This document shows positions 42,772-54,694 of a stretch of 64,000 nucleotides of DNA, one piece after another. Location: contig CM077161.1 in the NCBI GenBank assembly GCA_039583875.1, positions 60,269,885-60,333,884 on the forward strand. Reading direction: 5' to 3'. The stretch is from Platanthera guangdongensis. Lineage: Eukaryota > Streptophyta > Magnoliopsida > Asparagales > Orchidaceae. Position 1 is the first letter of the stretch. Every line of letters starts with the position of its first letter. The notes beneath the pieces were generated by a model that saw only the letters and a program-made list of their open reading frames with translations, was not told the origin of the DNA and ran no database searches. Position numbers and translations under genes: made by a program.

Positions 42772-44511
42772 GAAGTGACTGAACCTCATCCAACAGCAAA
42801 TATAATTCCACAAGAGAAATTAATTCAAAATGTTGTTGCTGAACAAACTCCACCAAATGATCTTGTCACACTAAGGGATCACCCTAGATCTCAAGTGATT
42901 GGAGACATATCAGCAGGTGTACATACATGGTATCAACTCAACCAAGATTTGATGCATGCTTATTTTCTCTCTCAGGTTGAACCTCAATCCATACATGATG
43001 CTGAGCAGTATCCCCTTTGGATCATTGCTATACAAGAGGAACTAAATCAATTTGAGAGATATAGAGTTTGGGATTTGGTTCTAAGACCCCAACACTACCC
43101 AGTCATTGGAACCAAATGGGTATACAGAAATAAACTGGATGCCCAAGGTACAATTGTGAGGAACAAGGCTAGGCTTGTTGGTCAAGGATACAGACAAGAA
43201 GAAGGGATAGATTATGATCAGACCTTTGCACCAGTTGCAAGGTTGGAGGCCATCAGAATTTTTCTGGCCTATGCTACATACAAGAAATTCAAGGGTATCA
43301 GATGGATGTGAAGAGTACATTCCTGAATGGAGTACTTAAAGAAGAGGTTTATGTTGAGCAACCTCCAGGTTTTGTCTCTCCAACTCATCCTTATCATGTT
43401 TTTAAATTGCATAAAGCTCTTTATGGTCTAACACAAGCTCCAAGAGCTTGGTATGAGACCCTAACTCACTTTTTGATAGAGCATAAATTCATTAGAGGTA
43501 TAGTAGATAAGACATTTTTCACTAGACATCATAAGGATCAAACCTTGTTAATACAAATATATGTGTATGACATCATATTTGGGTCTACTGATTCCAAGTT
43601 ACGCAAGAGATTATCTGACCTCATGCATTCTAAATTTGAAATGAGTAGCATGGGTGAGCACTCCTACTTCCTTGGTCTCCAAGTGAAGCAGCTCTCTGAT
43701 GGCCTCTTCATCTCCCAAGCTAAATATACTAAAGAGCTTATAAAGAATATTGGGATGGCTGATGCCTCAGCAAAGAAAACAATCATGGCTACAAATGTTG
43801 TAATAGACTCTGATGCACATGGGAAACCTGTGGATCAGAAACAATATAGGGGCATTGTTGGGTCCCTACTATACATTACGACAAGCAGACCTGATATTAT
43901 GTTTGTCACATGCCTTTGTGCTAGGTTCCAGGTGAACCCTAAAGAATCTCACCTAATTTTCTTAAAACAAATTTTGAGATATATAAAGAGTTGTCCTAGT
44001 CTAGTCCTATGGTATCCTACTGAGCCAGAGTTTGATTTAACTAGATATTCAGATGCTAACTTTGCAGGATGCAGGGTAGATAGAAAAAGTACTTCAGGAA
44101 CTTGACAGTTCCTAGGTATGAGATTAGTATCTTAGTTCTGTAAGAAACAATCATCTGTGTCCACTTCAACTGCTGAAGAAGAATACATAGCAGCTGGCAG
44201 TTGCTGTTCACAGATATAGTGGATTCAGAATCAATTACATGACTATGGTCTCAACTTAAATAATTTAACTCTATTTTGTGATAACACAAGTGCTATAGCC
44301 ATGACACAAAATGCAGTCCATCATAGTAGGACGAAGCATATAGACATTAGGCATCATTTCATTAGAGTATGTAGACAAAAATAAAGTTAATCTTGTCTAT
44401 ATCTACACTGATTTACAAAGAGCTGATATGTTCATCAAACCTCTAGATGAGAGAAATCACTTATTCTTTATAAATCAGCTTAGAATGATCAATGGAAAAG
44501 ACTTAGTTTAG
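42772..44511 (+). pseudogene. Element A pol, second part (RT and RNase H)
   Basis: Resumes after D with the linker ([14 protein letters not shown]) and [35 protein letters not shown] frameshift near 43295, then [16 protein letters not shown] and [12 protein letters not shown]. The catalytic box is YVYD (43560-43571), with the first of the two Asp replaced by Tyr, so this RT is inactive. RNase H follows with [17 protein letters not shown], several stops after 44105, a frameshift near 44365, and ends at the TAG at 44509-44511. Confidence 0.9.
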
Positions 44512-44521
44512 TTTCTGTCTG

Positions 44522-44801
44522 CACTCGATGAATTTTTCACAGTTCGTCGAACGGAGTTTGATGATCTGGGAAAAGTTCTTGAGACATTCGTCGAACAGAG
44601 ATCGACAAACTCTCTGTGAGTGAAGCAATTTTCGTCGACCGGAGATCGACGAATCTGATTCAGAAAACTTTCATCGAACAGAGCTCGACGAAATATCTTC
44701 AAATCTTCAGACTGAGCTCGACGAATTGTTTAACTCTAAATTATTTCGTCGACCTCAGATCGAAGAATTTTTTAATTTTCGTGGAACGGAGTTTGTCGGT
44801 T
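44522..44801. repeat. Hairpin array between A pol and aORF
   Basis: TTCGTCGAACGGAG, GATCGACAAAC, TTCGTCGACCGGAGATCGACG and similar units, partly degraded, in the conserved location between pol stop and aORF leader. Confidence 0.85.
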
Positions 44802-44818
44802 CATATTCTGGAAAACCC

Positions 44819-44902
44819 TATATCTAGGCTTTCTTCGACCTCCGTCCCATGCTTTCAGATTCCTTTGCACTTGATCGCCATTTTTCTCTTGCAGGTACCC
44901 AA
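44819..44902 (+). promoter_or_regulatory. aORF leader of A: TATA-like and splice-acceptor-like site
   Basis: CCCTATATCTAGG near 44816-44828, a TTTTTCTCTTGCAG tract ending at 44894, then ATG at 44903. Confidence 0.5.
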
Positions 44903-47615
44903 ATGACGATTCCAGCGGGAACCCTTGCAGCAATGAAGTTTGATACCAGATTCAATGTGGATTTCGATTCATTCCAACATGCCGACCCTGTATTTCTTGA
45001 AATCCTGCAACTTCTTGACGACCAGAAATTGAAAACTCTGCTATCCTCAAGGATCAAAATATCTGGATCAGAAATCAGGGAATGGGTATATACTTCCTCT
45101 ACAATAGATGATAATATCATGATCGACACTATAGCGGGTATTACTGTTTCCCTAACTTCCATCGTTTTAACTGAGATCTTTGGATTAAGTAATGGAGAAG
45201 AGACATTAGAGATTGATAATGAAGAGTATGATGAGATGCTTATTCAAATGGGTTACTCTGGAGAAAACCCTAGCAAATTACTGAAGAAACACCTCTCTGC
45301 GGAATTTAAGTTCCTAGCAGACATAGTTGGGAAAGTCTTGCTGGGCAAGCACACTGCACACGACTATATAACCATGCATCAATTTCTGGTTATGTGTGCA
45401 GTGGTGAACAAGAAATAGGTGAACTGGGCACAAATTATTTTTGAACTTATTAAGAAAAAGAATAATAAAAAGGAAGTTAGTTTTGGAAGGATCGTGGGGA
45501 TCTTCTTGAAAGAGAAAGCTGCTGAATCCCTGGTCTTCCCGACCATATTCATTAATGCCAGTAAGAGGATAACTTGTGCTCTTTTTGGCAAGTGAGAGAG
45601 GACCATCACAAAGCCCTCCAAGGCTCCCTCTTCCATAAGAGCTTCTGAAAGTACAAGGGCTGATACATCGACTCCCCACCCTTCTGAAGAGATCACTCCT
45701 TCACGCCCATCCCTTCCAGCAATTCAAACACAACTTCCCTCCACAGCTCACACAATCATGCAAAATCCCCCACCTCCATCATCCCCCATCCTTACATCTC
45801 CACCTCATACTCATCTTCCTACCCCACCTCAGTCCCCCCATGATATCCACATTCCTTCACCACCTTCATCTCCCTTACCTCCCCATCTAGCCAACATCCC
45901 CACATTTCATCTACTCTCCTGCCCTCTCAACACTCCTTCTCCACAAGATGACCAAATGCAAGATGCTCCTCCTCCACCCACCAACTACTACCATCCCCCA
46001 ATCTGTTTCCAGTACAACACCTTCTGACACACCATCTGCAACTCCATCATTGGACCCCTCCACCATCTGTTCTCTCATTAACCTCATTACTCCCCTCCTC
46101 AAAACCATCATAGCAGAGGCCATTTCACCTCTTGCTACTTTTATATCATCTATTGCTGCCCAAATCTCTGCCCTCTCTACTGCCCCCTCTTTAGTTAGGG
46201 ACCTGGCTCCTGTTTGCACTAAAACCAAGCAGGGGGAGATACTTGATAAAGAAGCTGCAGCAGTTCCAGCAGTAGCAGCAGTTCCAGCAGAAACAGTAGC
46301 AACAACAGCAGAGGATGAAGATTTGTTTGATTTAATTCATTTTATTGAAACTGACATGGACATAGATGATTCAGTAACAGGAGAAATAAATACTGTTGGT
46401 GATTATATTATTAATCCCACAGTAGATTTGTTAAGTCTGTTAAGAATTTTTGACAGAGATTATTTGAGCATTCCTCCAGCTGACTATACTAAGCCATCTA
46501 TGGCTATTATTCCTTATTCCTCTCCAATAAGTCCTAAAGTTACCAAGAAACAAAAAGACATTTTTGCTACTCCAAAGACTACAGCCATTCCATCTCCACC
46601 TAAGGCTAATTTAGTCAGTGTTTCATCCCCTAAAGAAACCAATTTAGCTCCAGTTGCAGCTCCTCCTCTATCTCTCTCTCAAGCTGAGAAACCCCTTATT
46701 TCTGCTGAAGCCCTAAAAGCCTTAAATGCTCTATATGATAATCCTCAAGAGTCCACTGATGATGATGATGATGATGAAGACTCAGATGAAGAGGCCATGA
46801 AAAAGAAAGTTTCCAAGAAGAGGAAAGCACCTCCACCTCCTGTTCCAAAGCCCAATCCAACAAATGACACCCCTTACTATATCCTTCATAACATCACTCC
46901 TTATAAGGGTATGCCTTCTTGGATGTGGCAATCTAAAAATGAACAAAAATAAAGAAAGAGAAGCAGAAGGTATTCAACTCCTACACAAAGATTCAGGAAG
47001 GATCCACCTCCACCTCCTCCTCCATCTATTGGTGCTTCAGGCACAACATCTCGAAGGACTCCTCAGTTTCAAACTTATAAATGGCATCAGGGTAGTTCCT
47101 CATCCCCAGGAAGCAGCCAGCAGAGATACTACTCTTCAGGCAAGCAGCACCAACCTTAAAAGCAGCAGCATCAACAATAGCTACAGCAACAATTCGCAGA
47201 ACATCACAAAGCTGAAAGATCCAACAGACCTGTTTCCCCACCTGTACCATATGAAGATCCTGAAATAGCAACAACAGCTAGGATGGCCAGGTTCCAAGAA
47301 TTGGTTGGCCTTTCCTTGATTAACAAAGCCAGAGCTGAAGAGAAAGATCAATCAGAATATACTACCATGTCAACATACAGGAAGGAAGAGCTGAATAGGT
47401 TTGAAAAAGCTAATAAATTTTTCAATGTTGATGATTATATGAAACTGCACTCAGAAGCAGTGGTCCCAAGGGCTACATCTCTAAATATCATAGGGGCTAC
47501 TGATATGAAAATGACAAAGGTGTAAGCTACTGATCCTAATAGGGAAATTATATTTACTAAGCCTGGAGAGAAAAGCAAAGAGGAGAAGCACAAAGGGAAA
47601 AGTCAAAAGAAATGA
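44903..47615 (+). pseudogene. Element A aORF (extra ORF)
   Basis: Starts MTIPAGTLAAMKFDTRFNVD. The conserved N-terminal domain (EIREWVYTSS, LTEIFGLSNGEE, FLADIVGKVLLGKHTAHD, INASKRITCALFGK) has stops at 45416 and near 45594. A frameshift lies between about 45770 and 46020, in the Pro/His-rich linker. The hydrophobic block ITPLLKTIIAEAISPLATF, a run of Asp (DDDDDDEDSDEE), a KKKVSKKRKAPPPP basic cluster, TPYYILHNITPYKGMPSW, then stops, and a conserved C-terminus (STYRKEELNRF, DDYMKLHSEAVVPRATSL). Ends at TGA 47613-47615. Unknown function. Confidence 0.82.
46231..46240 (+). promoter_or_regulatory. Polypurine-tract-like block inside A aORF
   Basis: AGGGGGAGAT, identical to the true tract at 47803-47812. 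Confidence 0.5.
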
Positions 47616-47802
47616 TTTTTAAAACTATCTTTAGTCAGTCTCAGTCTGCGTAAAACTGCTTTCTAATTTATGATACAAAGCTTATTGTATATATATATAT
47701 ATATCTGTTGCATGTGTTAATTTTCTCTGCCAGATATGTGTTTTCTTGCTTTGTTTACTTTCAAGTTTAGTTCGAGTCTGTAATTAGTGACCTCACTCAA
47801 AT
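47616..47802. other. 3' untranslated region of A
   Basis: AT-rich spacer with a TA dinucleotide run at about 47688-47704 and the conserved TCTGTTGCATGTGTTA block also found before the D polypurine tract. No coding sequence. Confidence 0.6.
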
Positions 47803-47812
47803 AGGGGGAGAT
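47803..47812 (+). other. Polypurine tract of A
   Basis: AGGGGGAGAT immediately before the TGTTGGATCCC start of the 3' LTR. Confidence 0.88.
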
Positions 47813-49701
47813 TGTTGGATCCCTAGTTGGATTTGGGCTAGGTTCACTAAGTTAGGATCATATGACCCATCATGTATAACTAGGGTCATGGTTGTGTCCT
47901 ATAGTCTAGGCCAAGTCCTTAGAATCAACATCATATGGACCAGCCTTCAACAGACTGCCAAAGACTCAAGCAATTATGTCGACACTTGGGAAAGGTTGTG
48001 TCGACACCAGAAGCAAGATTGTGTCGACACACAGAAGACTTGTGTCTACACACAGAACATCTGTCGATACCAATTGTGTCGACATCAGAAGCCAGATTGT
48101 GTCGACACACAGGACTTATGTCGACACACAGAACATCCGTCGATATCAACTGTGTCGACACATAGGACTTGTGTCGACACACACCAGATTTCTGTCAAAA
48201 CAACAACTATATCGAGACAAGAAACAATTGTGTCAACACACGGGACATGTATCGATACATCCCAATGAAACTAGTTCTCAGTTCAACGAACCCAGTTCTC
48301 AGGTCAACGATTTCTGGATACTCTACTTCAGCATTTCATTCCAGAAATTTCTAAGTCCAAAAACACTTCACTGGACTCAGCTCGACGAAGTCAAATTCTC
48401 AGCTCGAAGAACTTGATATGTAGAAAAGGCAAGGTTCTAGAGAATGCAGTTATCTGTTCTCAGCTCGACAATTTTAGAACTCAGCTCGACGAACAGAAGA
48501 CATCTGTTCGACGATCACAACTCCTCAGCTCGACGATTTTTGAACTCACCTTGACGAACAGAAGCCATCTGATCGACGAACTCAACTTCTCAGCTCGACG
48601 ATTTCTATTTTCTGTTCGATGAATCCAGACTTGGTTATTTCCATCCTTCTGTCCCTTTCCTACTGTAATAATTCCTAAGTAATTAATGCTAAAATATTCT
48701 CTGAATATTACCGTTAGACGGAGCATTAATTATGGTCTTCATCAGAGTTATTGCTTGTCATTTTTCCATGGGACAGTTGGGGAAACTTAATCAATGCAAA
48801 ACATTCTCCAGGTCGTTAGCATTGAATGCAGTAGGAATTCAAATTTCAAAAGGAAGATAATCTAGAAAATATAAAAGTGATTTTCTTCCTTCTCTCAATA
48901 GGCAGAAAAAAGAAGCACAAGGCTGACTGAGAAATAAGATACAGACAGAGAAGATAAAATACTCTCTACAACTCAACAGCAATATAAAATACAGTGATAC
49001 AGACATACAAGAGCTAGACCAGAAGAACATCAGCAATCTGAAGAAGAAGAACAAATAATCAAAATCAAGAGTCTTCTTTCTTCTACACTCCAGGACACTT
49101 CAAAGGATAACAAATCTGCTATCTATCAAGAAGTTCCTATACTTTATCTGGTCAAAGCTGAAAGATTGAAGGCGTATCACCCTGAAGCAAGGATCTAATA
49201 TCCCGAACCATTCTACATCTCAAGGGGAGCCTGTTGCTAACATCAAATCCACATAAGTCTTCTCAGTTGTACATTGAGAAAGAGGAGAAAAAATCAATCT
49301 CTCACCCCCACTGTAAAAAGGGTTCTTAATTCCCTTCAAAGGTTATTCCTGGTTGCAAGTCACCTGACCAAAAGACTTGAGGTTTGGTTTTTGAGCACCT
49401 GATCAAAAGTTCATTAGTGGCAGGCACCTGATCAAAAATTTGAGCGGATTCCTACCAGGGCGGCAGAAGAGTGGATGTACCCAGGTTGGGGAACCACTAT
49501 AAATTTCTTGTGTTGTCTGGTTGCTCTTTTATTTTGTTTCTTGCTGTGGTTATGCAAGTTAGGATTGCTGTGTTTGTGCTTTAATTTTATTCCTACAACA
49601 CAAGGACTACATTAAAGTAGTTGAAAAGTTTATAAAACCTGAAATACTCTATTCACCCCCCCACCCCTCTAGAGTATTCCAGATCTAACCCCTTACTTTC
49701 A
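47813..49701 (+). mobile_element. Element A 3' LTR
   Basis: 1889 bp, collinear with 14288-16172. Contains the TGTCGACA array (47976-48258), CTCGACGA array (48287-48623), TATAAAAG (48870-48877) and the terminal inverted repeat around a C-run. Ends TTACTTTCA followed by the CTGGG duplication. Confidence 0.94.
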
Positions 49702-49826
49702 CTGGGGCTTGCTGGTCCCTGAAGGCATTGAGGATGGTTGTTAGAGTCTGCCCCATCTCCGTCTGCTAGAAAGGTGTAGGAGCCGGATGGGGAGGAACAA
49801 CATCTTGTGGTCTGACGACCTGTGGG
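49702..49826 (-). pseudogene. Ty3/gypsy gag of element F, N-terminal part
   Basis: Continues the F gag frame across the A insertion: MGQTLTTILNAFRDQQAPV here, then QQPNTGSSWLNTFKSLSPP on the other side. A stop lies just before MGQTL. This join, without gain or loss beyond the 5-bp duplication, confirms that A inserted into an existing gag. The 49827-50021 stretch to its right is the untranslated leader of F; I see no clear primer site in it. Confidence 0.8.
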
Positions 49827-50021
49827 GTCTACACAGAAGTAAGGTTTATATTATGATTGGCCTAACTCATTATTTTAAATGGACTATTTTCTGTGGCTTT
49901 TTTACATATGGGCACATCATTACTTCAGCTGCATAGTTTGTCCGCAAACTAATGCTCGACCGTGATTTTCCGTTGTTGTGGACTTCTTTCTCATATGATC
50001 GTTTGTTAAGTGATCCCTGTT
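49827..50021 (-). other. Leader of element F between gag and LTR
   Basis: Non-coding sequence between the gag start and the LTR terminus at 50022. The base pairs next to the LTR do not match Met, Asp or Lys primer sites that I know. The small ORF here is not supported. Confidence 0.4.
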
Positions 50022-50643
50022 TGTAAGACCTCCTCTCCCCCTTACCAAGAAGGTTAACCGGTCTTATGCCCAGAACCTCCGCCATACGGTGACACCAGCA
50101 CACTGGTTAGTCAACACCGTACGATGTCGATCCTGCCAGCTAAAACGATCATTCAACCTGTTGGCCAAACAAAAAAAAAGTATAACTAGCATTAAATGAA
50201 AACTAGAAAGTCCACAAGTCACAACAATATCATTATAATATATAAATATGAAAGTACATCAATCTATAATGAGTACGGAATAGAGAGTTAGGGATTATGC
50301 CCGGTACATGCCAAAATAGGATCAAATCTCTCTCTCACAACAACACTATGTAGAAGCGGTAACTGAAACACTCATCATCACATGACAATGTGCCACGGTA
50401 GTAGTACGTGTTATCTGCTCCTCAGGTCCTGCCACCTCATCCTGCTGGTCGTACTAGTGCTCCAGCTGCTCGAGCTCCTAAAAAGATTCGGTCACAACCG
50501 ACTGTTAGTCATAAAGACAAAGCCATTTTGTCCTCACCTCACCCCCGCGACTCCTAATCACCAAGCAGGAGGATGAAAGTGGAGGAAAACAATGCAGTAC
50601 AAAAATGAAGCAGGTGGCGGAGAATCTATTCTATCATGGTTAT
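50022..50643 (-). mobile_element. Element F 5' LTR, terminal part (interrupted by C)
   Basis: Begins TGTAAGACC and aligns with the first part of LTR E (61068 on): GGTCTTATGCCC followed by AGAACCTCCGCCATACGGTGACACCAGCACAC against the equivalent in E. It keeps the pairing TAAGACC (50024-50030) with GGTCTTA (50060-50066). Element C inserted at 50643 and the rest of the LTR should lie beyond the window. Confidence 0.65.
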
Positions 50644-52442
50644 TGTTGGATCCCTAGTTTGATTTGGGCTAGGTTAACTAAGTTAGGATCAATTGACCCA
50701 ACATGTATAGCCAGGGTTATAGTTGTGTCCTAGAGTGTTGGTCAAGTCCTTAGTATCAACACTGCAAGGACCAGTCATCAAATCTGCCAGAGCGTCAAGA
50801 CTTAGACAGATTTCATACTAAGTAAAATGAGTTCGACGTTCGTCGAACACAGTTCGACGAAAGTCTTGCTCAGCTCGACGATCTCATAGTAAATTCTCTG
50901 AGCTGAGCTCGACAAACTTGGTACTCAGGACAACGAACTTTGGACACTATACTTCAATACTTCAAGATCAGAAAACATCTCTTTATTCTAAGTCTATAGT
51001 CAGACTTTGGTCGACGAACTTGATTCTTAGCTCGACGAACTCTGATCACAATAGCTAGAGTTATCCAGCAGCAGTTAGTGGTCCTTAGCTCGACAAAACC
51101 AATTCTTAGGTCGACGAATTCTGGATACTTCACTTCAACACTTTCATCCAGAAGCATATGAAATTATTCTAAGTCCATAAATATTTTGCTGAACTTCAAT
51201 CGACGAAACCAGTTATCCGCTCGACGAACTCCATACACAGAAAAGGCAAAGTTTCTAGAGAATATAGTTCTGCTCTCTGCTCGACGATCTTGGAACTCAG
51301 CTCAACGAACAGAAGTCATCTGGTCGACGAACTCAGCAACTTAGCTCGACGAACTGTGAACTTAGCTCGACGATTTTTGTTATCAGTTCGACGAATCCAG
51401 ACTTAGTTGTTTTCCATCCTTCTATCCCCTTCTTACTGCAATACTTTCTGAGCAATTAATGCTCAAATATTCTCTGGAATATAACCGTTAGACAGAGCAT
51501 TGATTATGGTCTTCTCCAGGATTATTGCATGTCATTTTTCCATGGGACAGTTAGGGAAATAAATCAATGCAAATTATTCTCAAGGTCGTCAGCATTGATT
51601 ATAGAGATTTTCAAATTTCGAAAGAGAATTTTGACAGGAAATATAAAATCAATTTTCCACTCCTTTCCAGAAAAATAGATCTGATAGAGAATACAGAAGA
51701 ACACAGTCACATACAGAGAAAAAGACAATCAGTCTGAATCAAGAAAACTCTCTGCATTTTCTTCCATAGATTTCTGAAGATCATCAGCTATCTGAAGAAG
51801 AAGAACACAAAATAAAATTAAGTATCTTCTGTCTTCAACACTCCAGGACACTTCAAGGACAACTACAACTTTATCTGTCAAAGAAGTTCCTGAACAGCTG
51901 CTGATCAAGGCTGAACTACTGAAGGCTTATCACCCTGCAGCAAGGCTCTATCTCTCTGAACCATTCTATTCCTCAGGGGGAGCCTTTGCTAAAATCAATA
52001 TCCAGAAGTCTTCTTAATTGTATATTGAGAAAGAGAAGACCATATCATCTCTCACCCCCACTGTATAAAGGGTTATAACTGCCTTCAAAAGTTATTCCTG
52101 ATTGCAAGTCACCTGATCAAAAGACTTGAGGTTTGGTTTTTGAGAACCTGATCAAAAGCTCATTGGTGTCAGGCACCTGATCAAAAATCTGAGTGGATTC
52201 CTACTAGGGTGGTAGAAGAGTGGATGTACCAATGTTTAGGGGGACCACTATAAATTCTTGTATTGTCTGGATTGACCTTTTCTTTTGTTTCTTGCTGTGG
52301 CTATGTTAGTTGTTAGGTTTGCTGTTTATACTTTGAATTTTATTCCTGCACTAGATAAAATAAATTGAAAATTTTATAAAACCTGAATACTCTATTCACC
52401 CCCCCCCCTCTACAGTATTCCTGATCTAACATCTCACTTTCA
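50644..52442 (+). mobile_element. Element C 5' LTR
   Basis: 1799 bp, TGTTGGATCCC to CACTTTCA, related to the A LTR but without the TGTCGACA array. TCGACGA array at 50832-51405, TATAAAAT at 51642, C-run inverted repeat near the end. Confidence 0.92.
50832..51405. repeat. TCGACGA array in U3 of C 5' LTR
   Basis: More than a dozen CTCGACGA-type units, starting with GTTCGACGTTCGTCGAAC, spread over 570 bp with irregular spacing, upstream of the TATA box. Confidence 0.87.
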
Positions 52443-52457
52443 ATTGGTATCAGAGTC
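52443..52457 (+). other. Primer binding site of C, initiator Met-tRNA type
   Basis: ATTGGTATCAGAGTC right after the LTR; TGGTATCAGAG core intact. Confidence 0.88.
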
Positions 52458-52557
52458 TGGATTTCTTGGTGTACAAGCTAACCCTTGAACCAAAGATCCT
52501 GTGTTAGATCAGATTTCATCTTTTATCTTTATTTTTATTTATATTATATACACAATA

Positions 52558-54678
52558 ATGGCACAAAACAAATACTATGCAAGCACCAGACCTCCAGTTT
52601 GTAACCTAAATAGGTTTGTCATCTAGAAGGCAAGAATCAAATTGTATATGAACTCTATTGATGAAGATATCTACAATTCCATCATGATAGGTCCTCCTAA
52701 AGCCACTGCCTCTACATCTACATCAGCTTAAAGCACAAATGCAGTTCCACCACCTGAGTGGACTGAGGCTCAGAAGAAGGCAAAGGTTGCTAATGCTAAA
52801 GCAATGAATATACTGTCACAGACTATGTCAAATGATATCTTTCAAAAGGTTGCTAAATGCACTTCAGCCAAAGCCATCTGGGATTCCCTAAACCAAATGG
52901 TGGCTGGACCAACAGATGAAAGAAAGGATAGGAGATCCAACCTCATATCCTTATATGAGATTTTCAAGAAAGAGGAAGTTGAGTCAGTAGCTGAAATGTA
53001 TAATAGGTTAAGCTCAATCATCAATGAGCTAAAAACCTTGGACAAGGGCATCACCCTCACTGAGGTGAATGACAAAATCCTTATGTGTTTCCCAAGTTCA
53101 TGGTATTCAAGGATTTGGCCCATCAAGGAGGTCAGAAGCCTAAATGAGATCTCCACTGAATCTCTATTAGGCAAGCTCCAGTCCTATGAACAGCTGATCA
53201 AGTCCAGAGAGGCAGCTGAGCAAAGAATACAACCTCCAGCAAGAAGAGAACAAAGCATTGCATTCAGGTCTACTGAGGAGACAGAGAATCAAACCACAAA
53301 TGAAGAGCTGATGAGCCTTTTTGCCAAAAGGTTCTACAAAATGGCAAGAAAGGACTTCAGTATAAAGTCATCAAGGGAGGATGACAAACCAAGGTATGAT
53401 AAAACACCAACTAAAGAAGTGGTATGCTTTGGTTGCAGGAAAGTTGGACACTTCATCTCTGAGTGTCCAGAGAATCAGAAGAAATAAAAGAAAAGAGAGA
53501 AAGATATCCGGAGACAACACAACAGCAGACCTTCTTCCAGCAAATATAAGAAGAAGGAGAAGGGTTTTGTGGCTGAAACCTGGAGTGAGACTGAAGATGA
53601 ATCAACATCTTCTAGCTCCAGTGAAGATGAGGAAGAGGCAAGGGCCAAGGAGGTTTGCCTCATGGCAATTGATGCTTCTAGGAGCCATTCAGAAGAAGAG
53701 GACTCAGACAATGAAGCAGTTTCAGATTCTGAAGCTGACAAGGTATTGTCATCTTTTGATTACAGTTCGGATTCATTTAAATTTGAATTTAAAACAATGT
53801 GTATAGACTTAATAAACTCAGAAAAGGAGATTAAAACTCTTAGGGAAAAATTAGGAAACCTAGAGAATGTCAAATCTGAAAACAATAGGTTAAAAGATGA
53901 ATTAACCTTAGCTAATGAACAAATAATAATGTTAAAGACTGAGCTTTGTGAGGTTAAACAACTTGAGGAAACTCTTAATGGCAGAAGCCTCAAGTTGATG
54001 GACATCACAAGCACTGTAAATGCCAGACTCAATGGCAAGCTAGGCTTCGGTGCTTCATCAAGTTTGCCCCCCATCCTCAAGAAAAACATACTGACAACCC
54101 CAATCTAATTTGTTTCTGCTAAGGGGAAAGAGAAAATAAACCATAAACAAACAATAGAAAATATTCCCAAATCAATAGGTCTGAAAACCAAAAATCAGAA
54201 AACCTTAAGTAAAAATAATGTTCAGCAGAATTCGTCGAACTTAGATTGACGAAATGCAGCCAGTTCATCGAACCCAGATCGACGAACTCTGAACGAAAAC
54301 TGTAGCTATAATTATTTGTTTAACTGCAATCGACGAACTCTGTAGGGTTCGTCGAGCAGAGGTCGACGAACGTGGGGCAAAGAAAATGAATAAGTTCATT
54401 CTCTGGGAAGAGATCGACGATCTCAACCCAATTCGTCGAACTCTGGTCGACAAACTAACAGAAATTCGTCGAACCCAAAAAGACTTAACAGAAATCGTAA
54501 TTTCAACAGCAACTCAAATAATTCTAGGAAACCTTTTAATCCTATAGCTGATTGGGTTATACCACCTAGGAGATATCACCCTTTAGGATACAAATCCCAA
54601 CCAGAATTTTCTGTTATTTCTATCTTTTCATACCAGCAAAACAAAGGTCTCAAGGTAACCTGGGTCAAGAACAATTAA
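52558..54678 (+). pseudogene. Element C gag with coiled-coil tail
   Basis: ATG at 52558 (MAQNKYYAST). A single frame to the TAA at 54676-54678, interrupted by nonsense codons in the N-terminal part (a TAG in place of Trp, a TAA near 52730), at 53485, at 54106 and in the hairpin array. Core blocks: MNILSQTMSNDIFQKVA, AEMYNRLSSIINELKTLDKG. Zinc knuckle intact: CFGCRKVGHFISEC. Acidic VAETWSETEDESTSSSSS. Coiled coil about 53820-53975 (SEKEIKTLREKLGNLE, KDELTLANEQIIMLK), array-encoded Ser/Asn/Arg repeats, and the PPRRYHPLGYKSQPEF block at the end. Confidence 0.9.
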
Positions 54679-54694
54679 TTGTATTTCACTGCAG
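53743..54694 (+). other. Intron-like segment in C gag (952 bp)
   Basis: AAG|GTATTG at a codon boundary; TTAATTGTATTTCACTGCAG|GTGAAG at the other end, with a pyrimidine tract and a branch-like TTAAT overlapping the Gag TAA. Joined, Gag runs in frame into VKSCPAKNQT and the protease. Unspliced, Pol is in the +1 frame behind the stop. Confidence 0.58.
54231..54473. repeat. Hairpin array coding part of C gag tail
   Basis: TTCGTCGAAC and GATCGACGAACTC units; for example TTCATCGAACCCAGATCGACGAA around 54263-54285 forms a stem with a 7-nt loop apart from one mismatch. Confidence 0.85.

Larger units (their letters stand above)
14288..49701 (+). mobile_element. Copia element A, Sirevirus-like, with nested B and D
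   Basis: Outer LTRs 14288-16172 and 47813-49701 flank internal sequence that is collinear with element C once B (17718-28788) and D (30259-42766), each with one copy of its target duplication, are set aside. Net length is then about 11.8 kb. The element has a CTGGG duplication, a Met-type primer site, a polypurine tract and the Sirevirus order gag, pro, int, RT, RNase H, aORF. It lacks the first ~220 codons of gag, has an altered RT catalytic box and many stops, so it is non-autonomous and old. Confidence 0.93.

Noticed and set aside
44849..45418. Envelope-like protein for the extra ORF
   Set aside because: No signal peptide, no membrane segment and no Cys-rich ectodomain; basic and acidic clusters instead.
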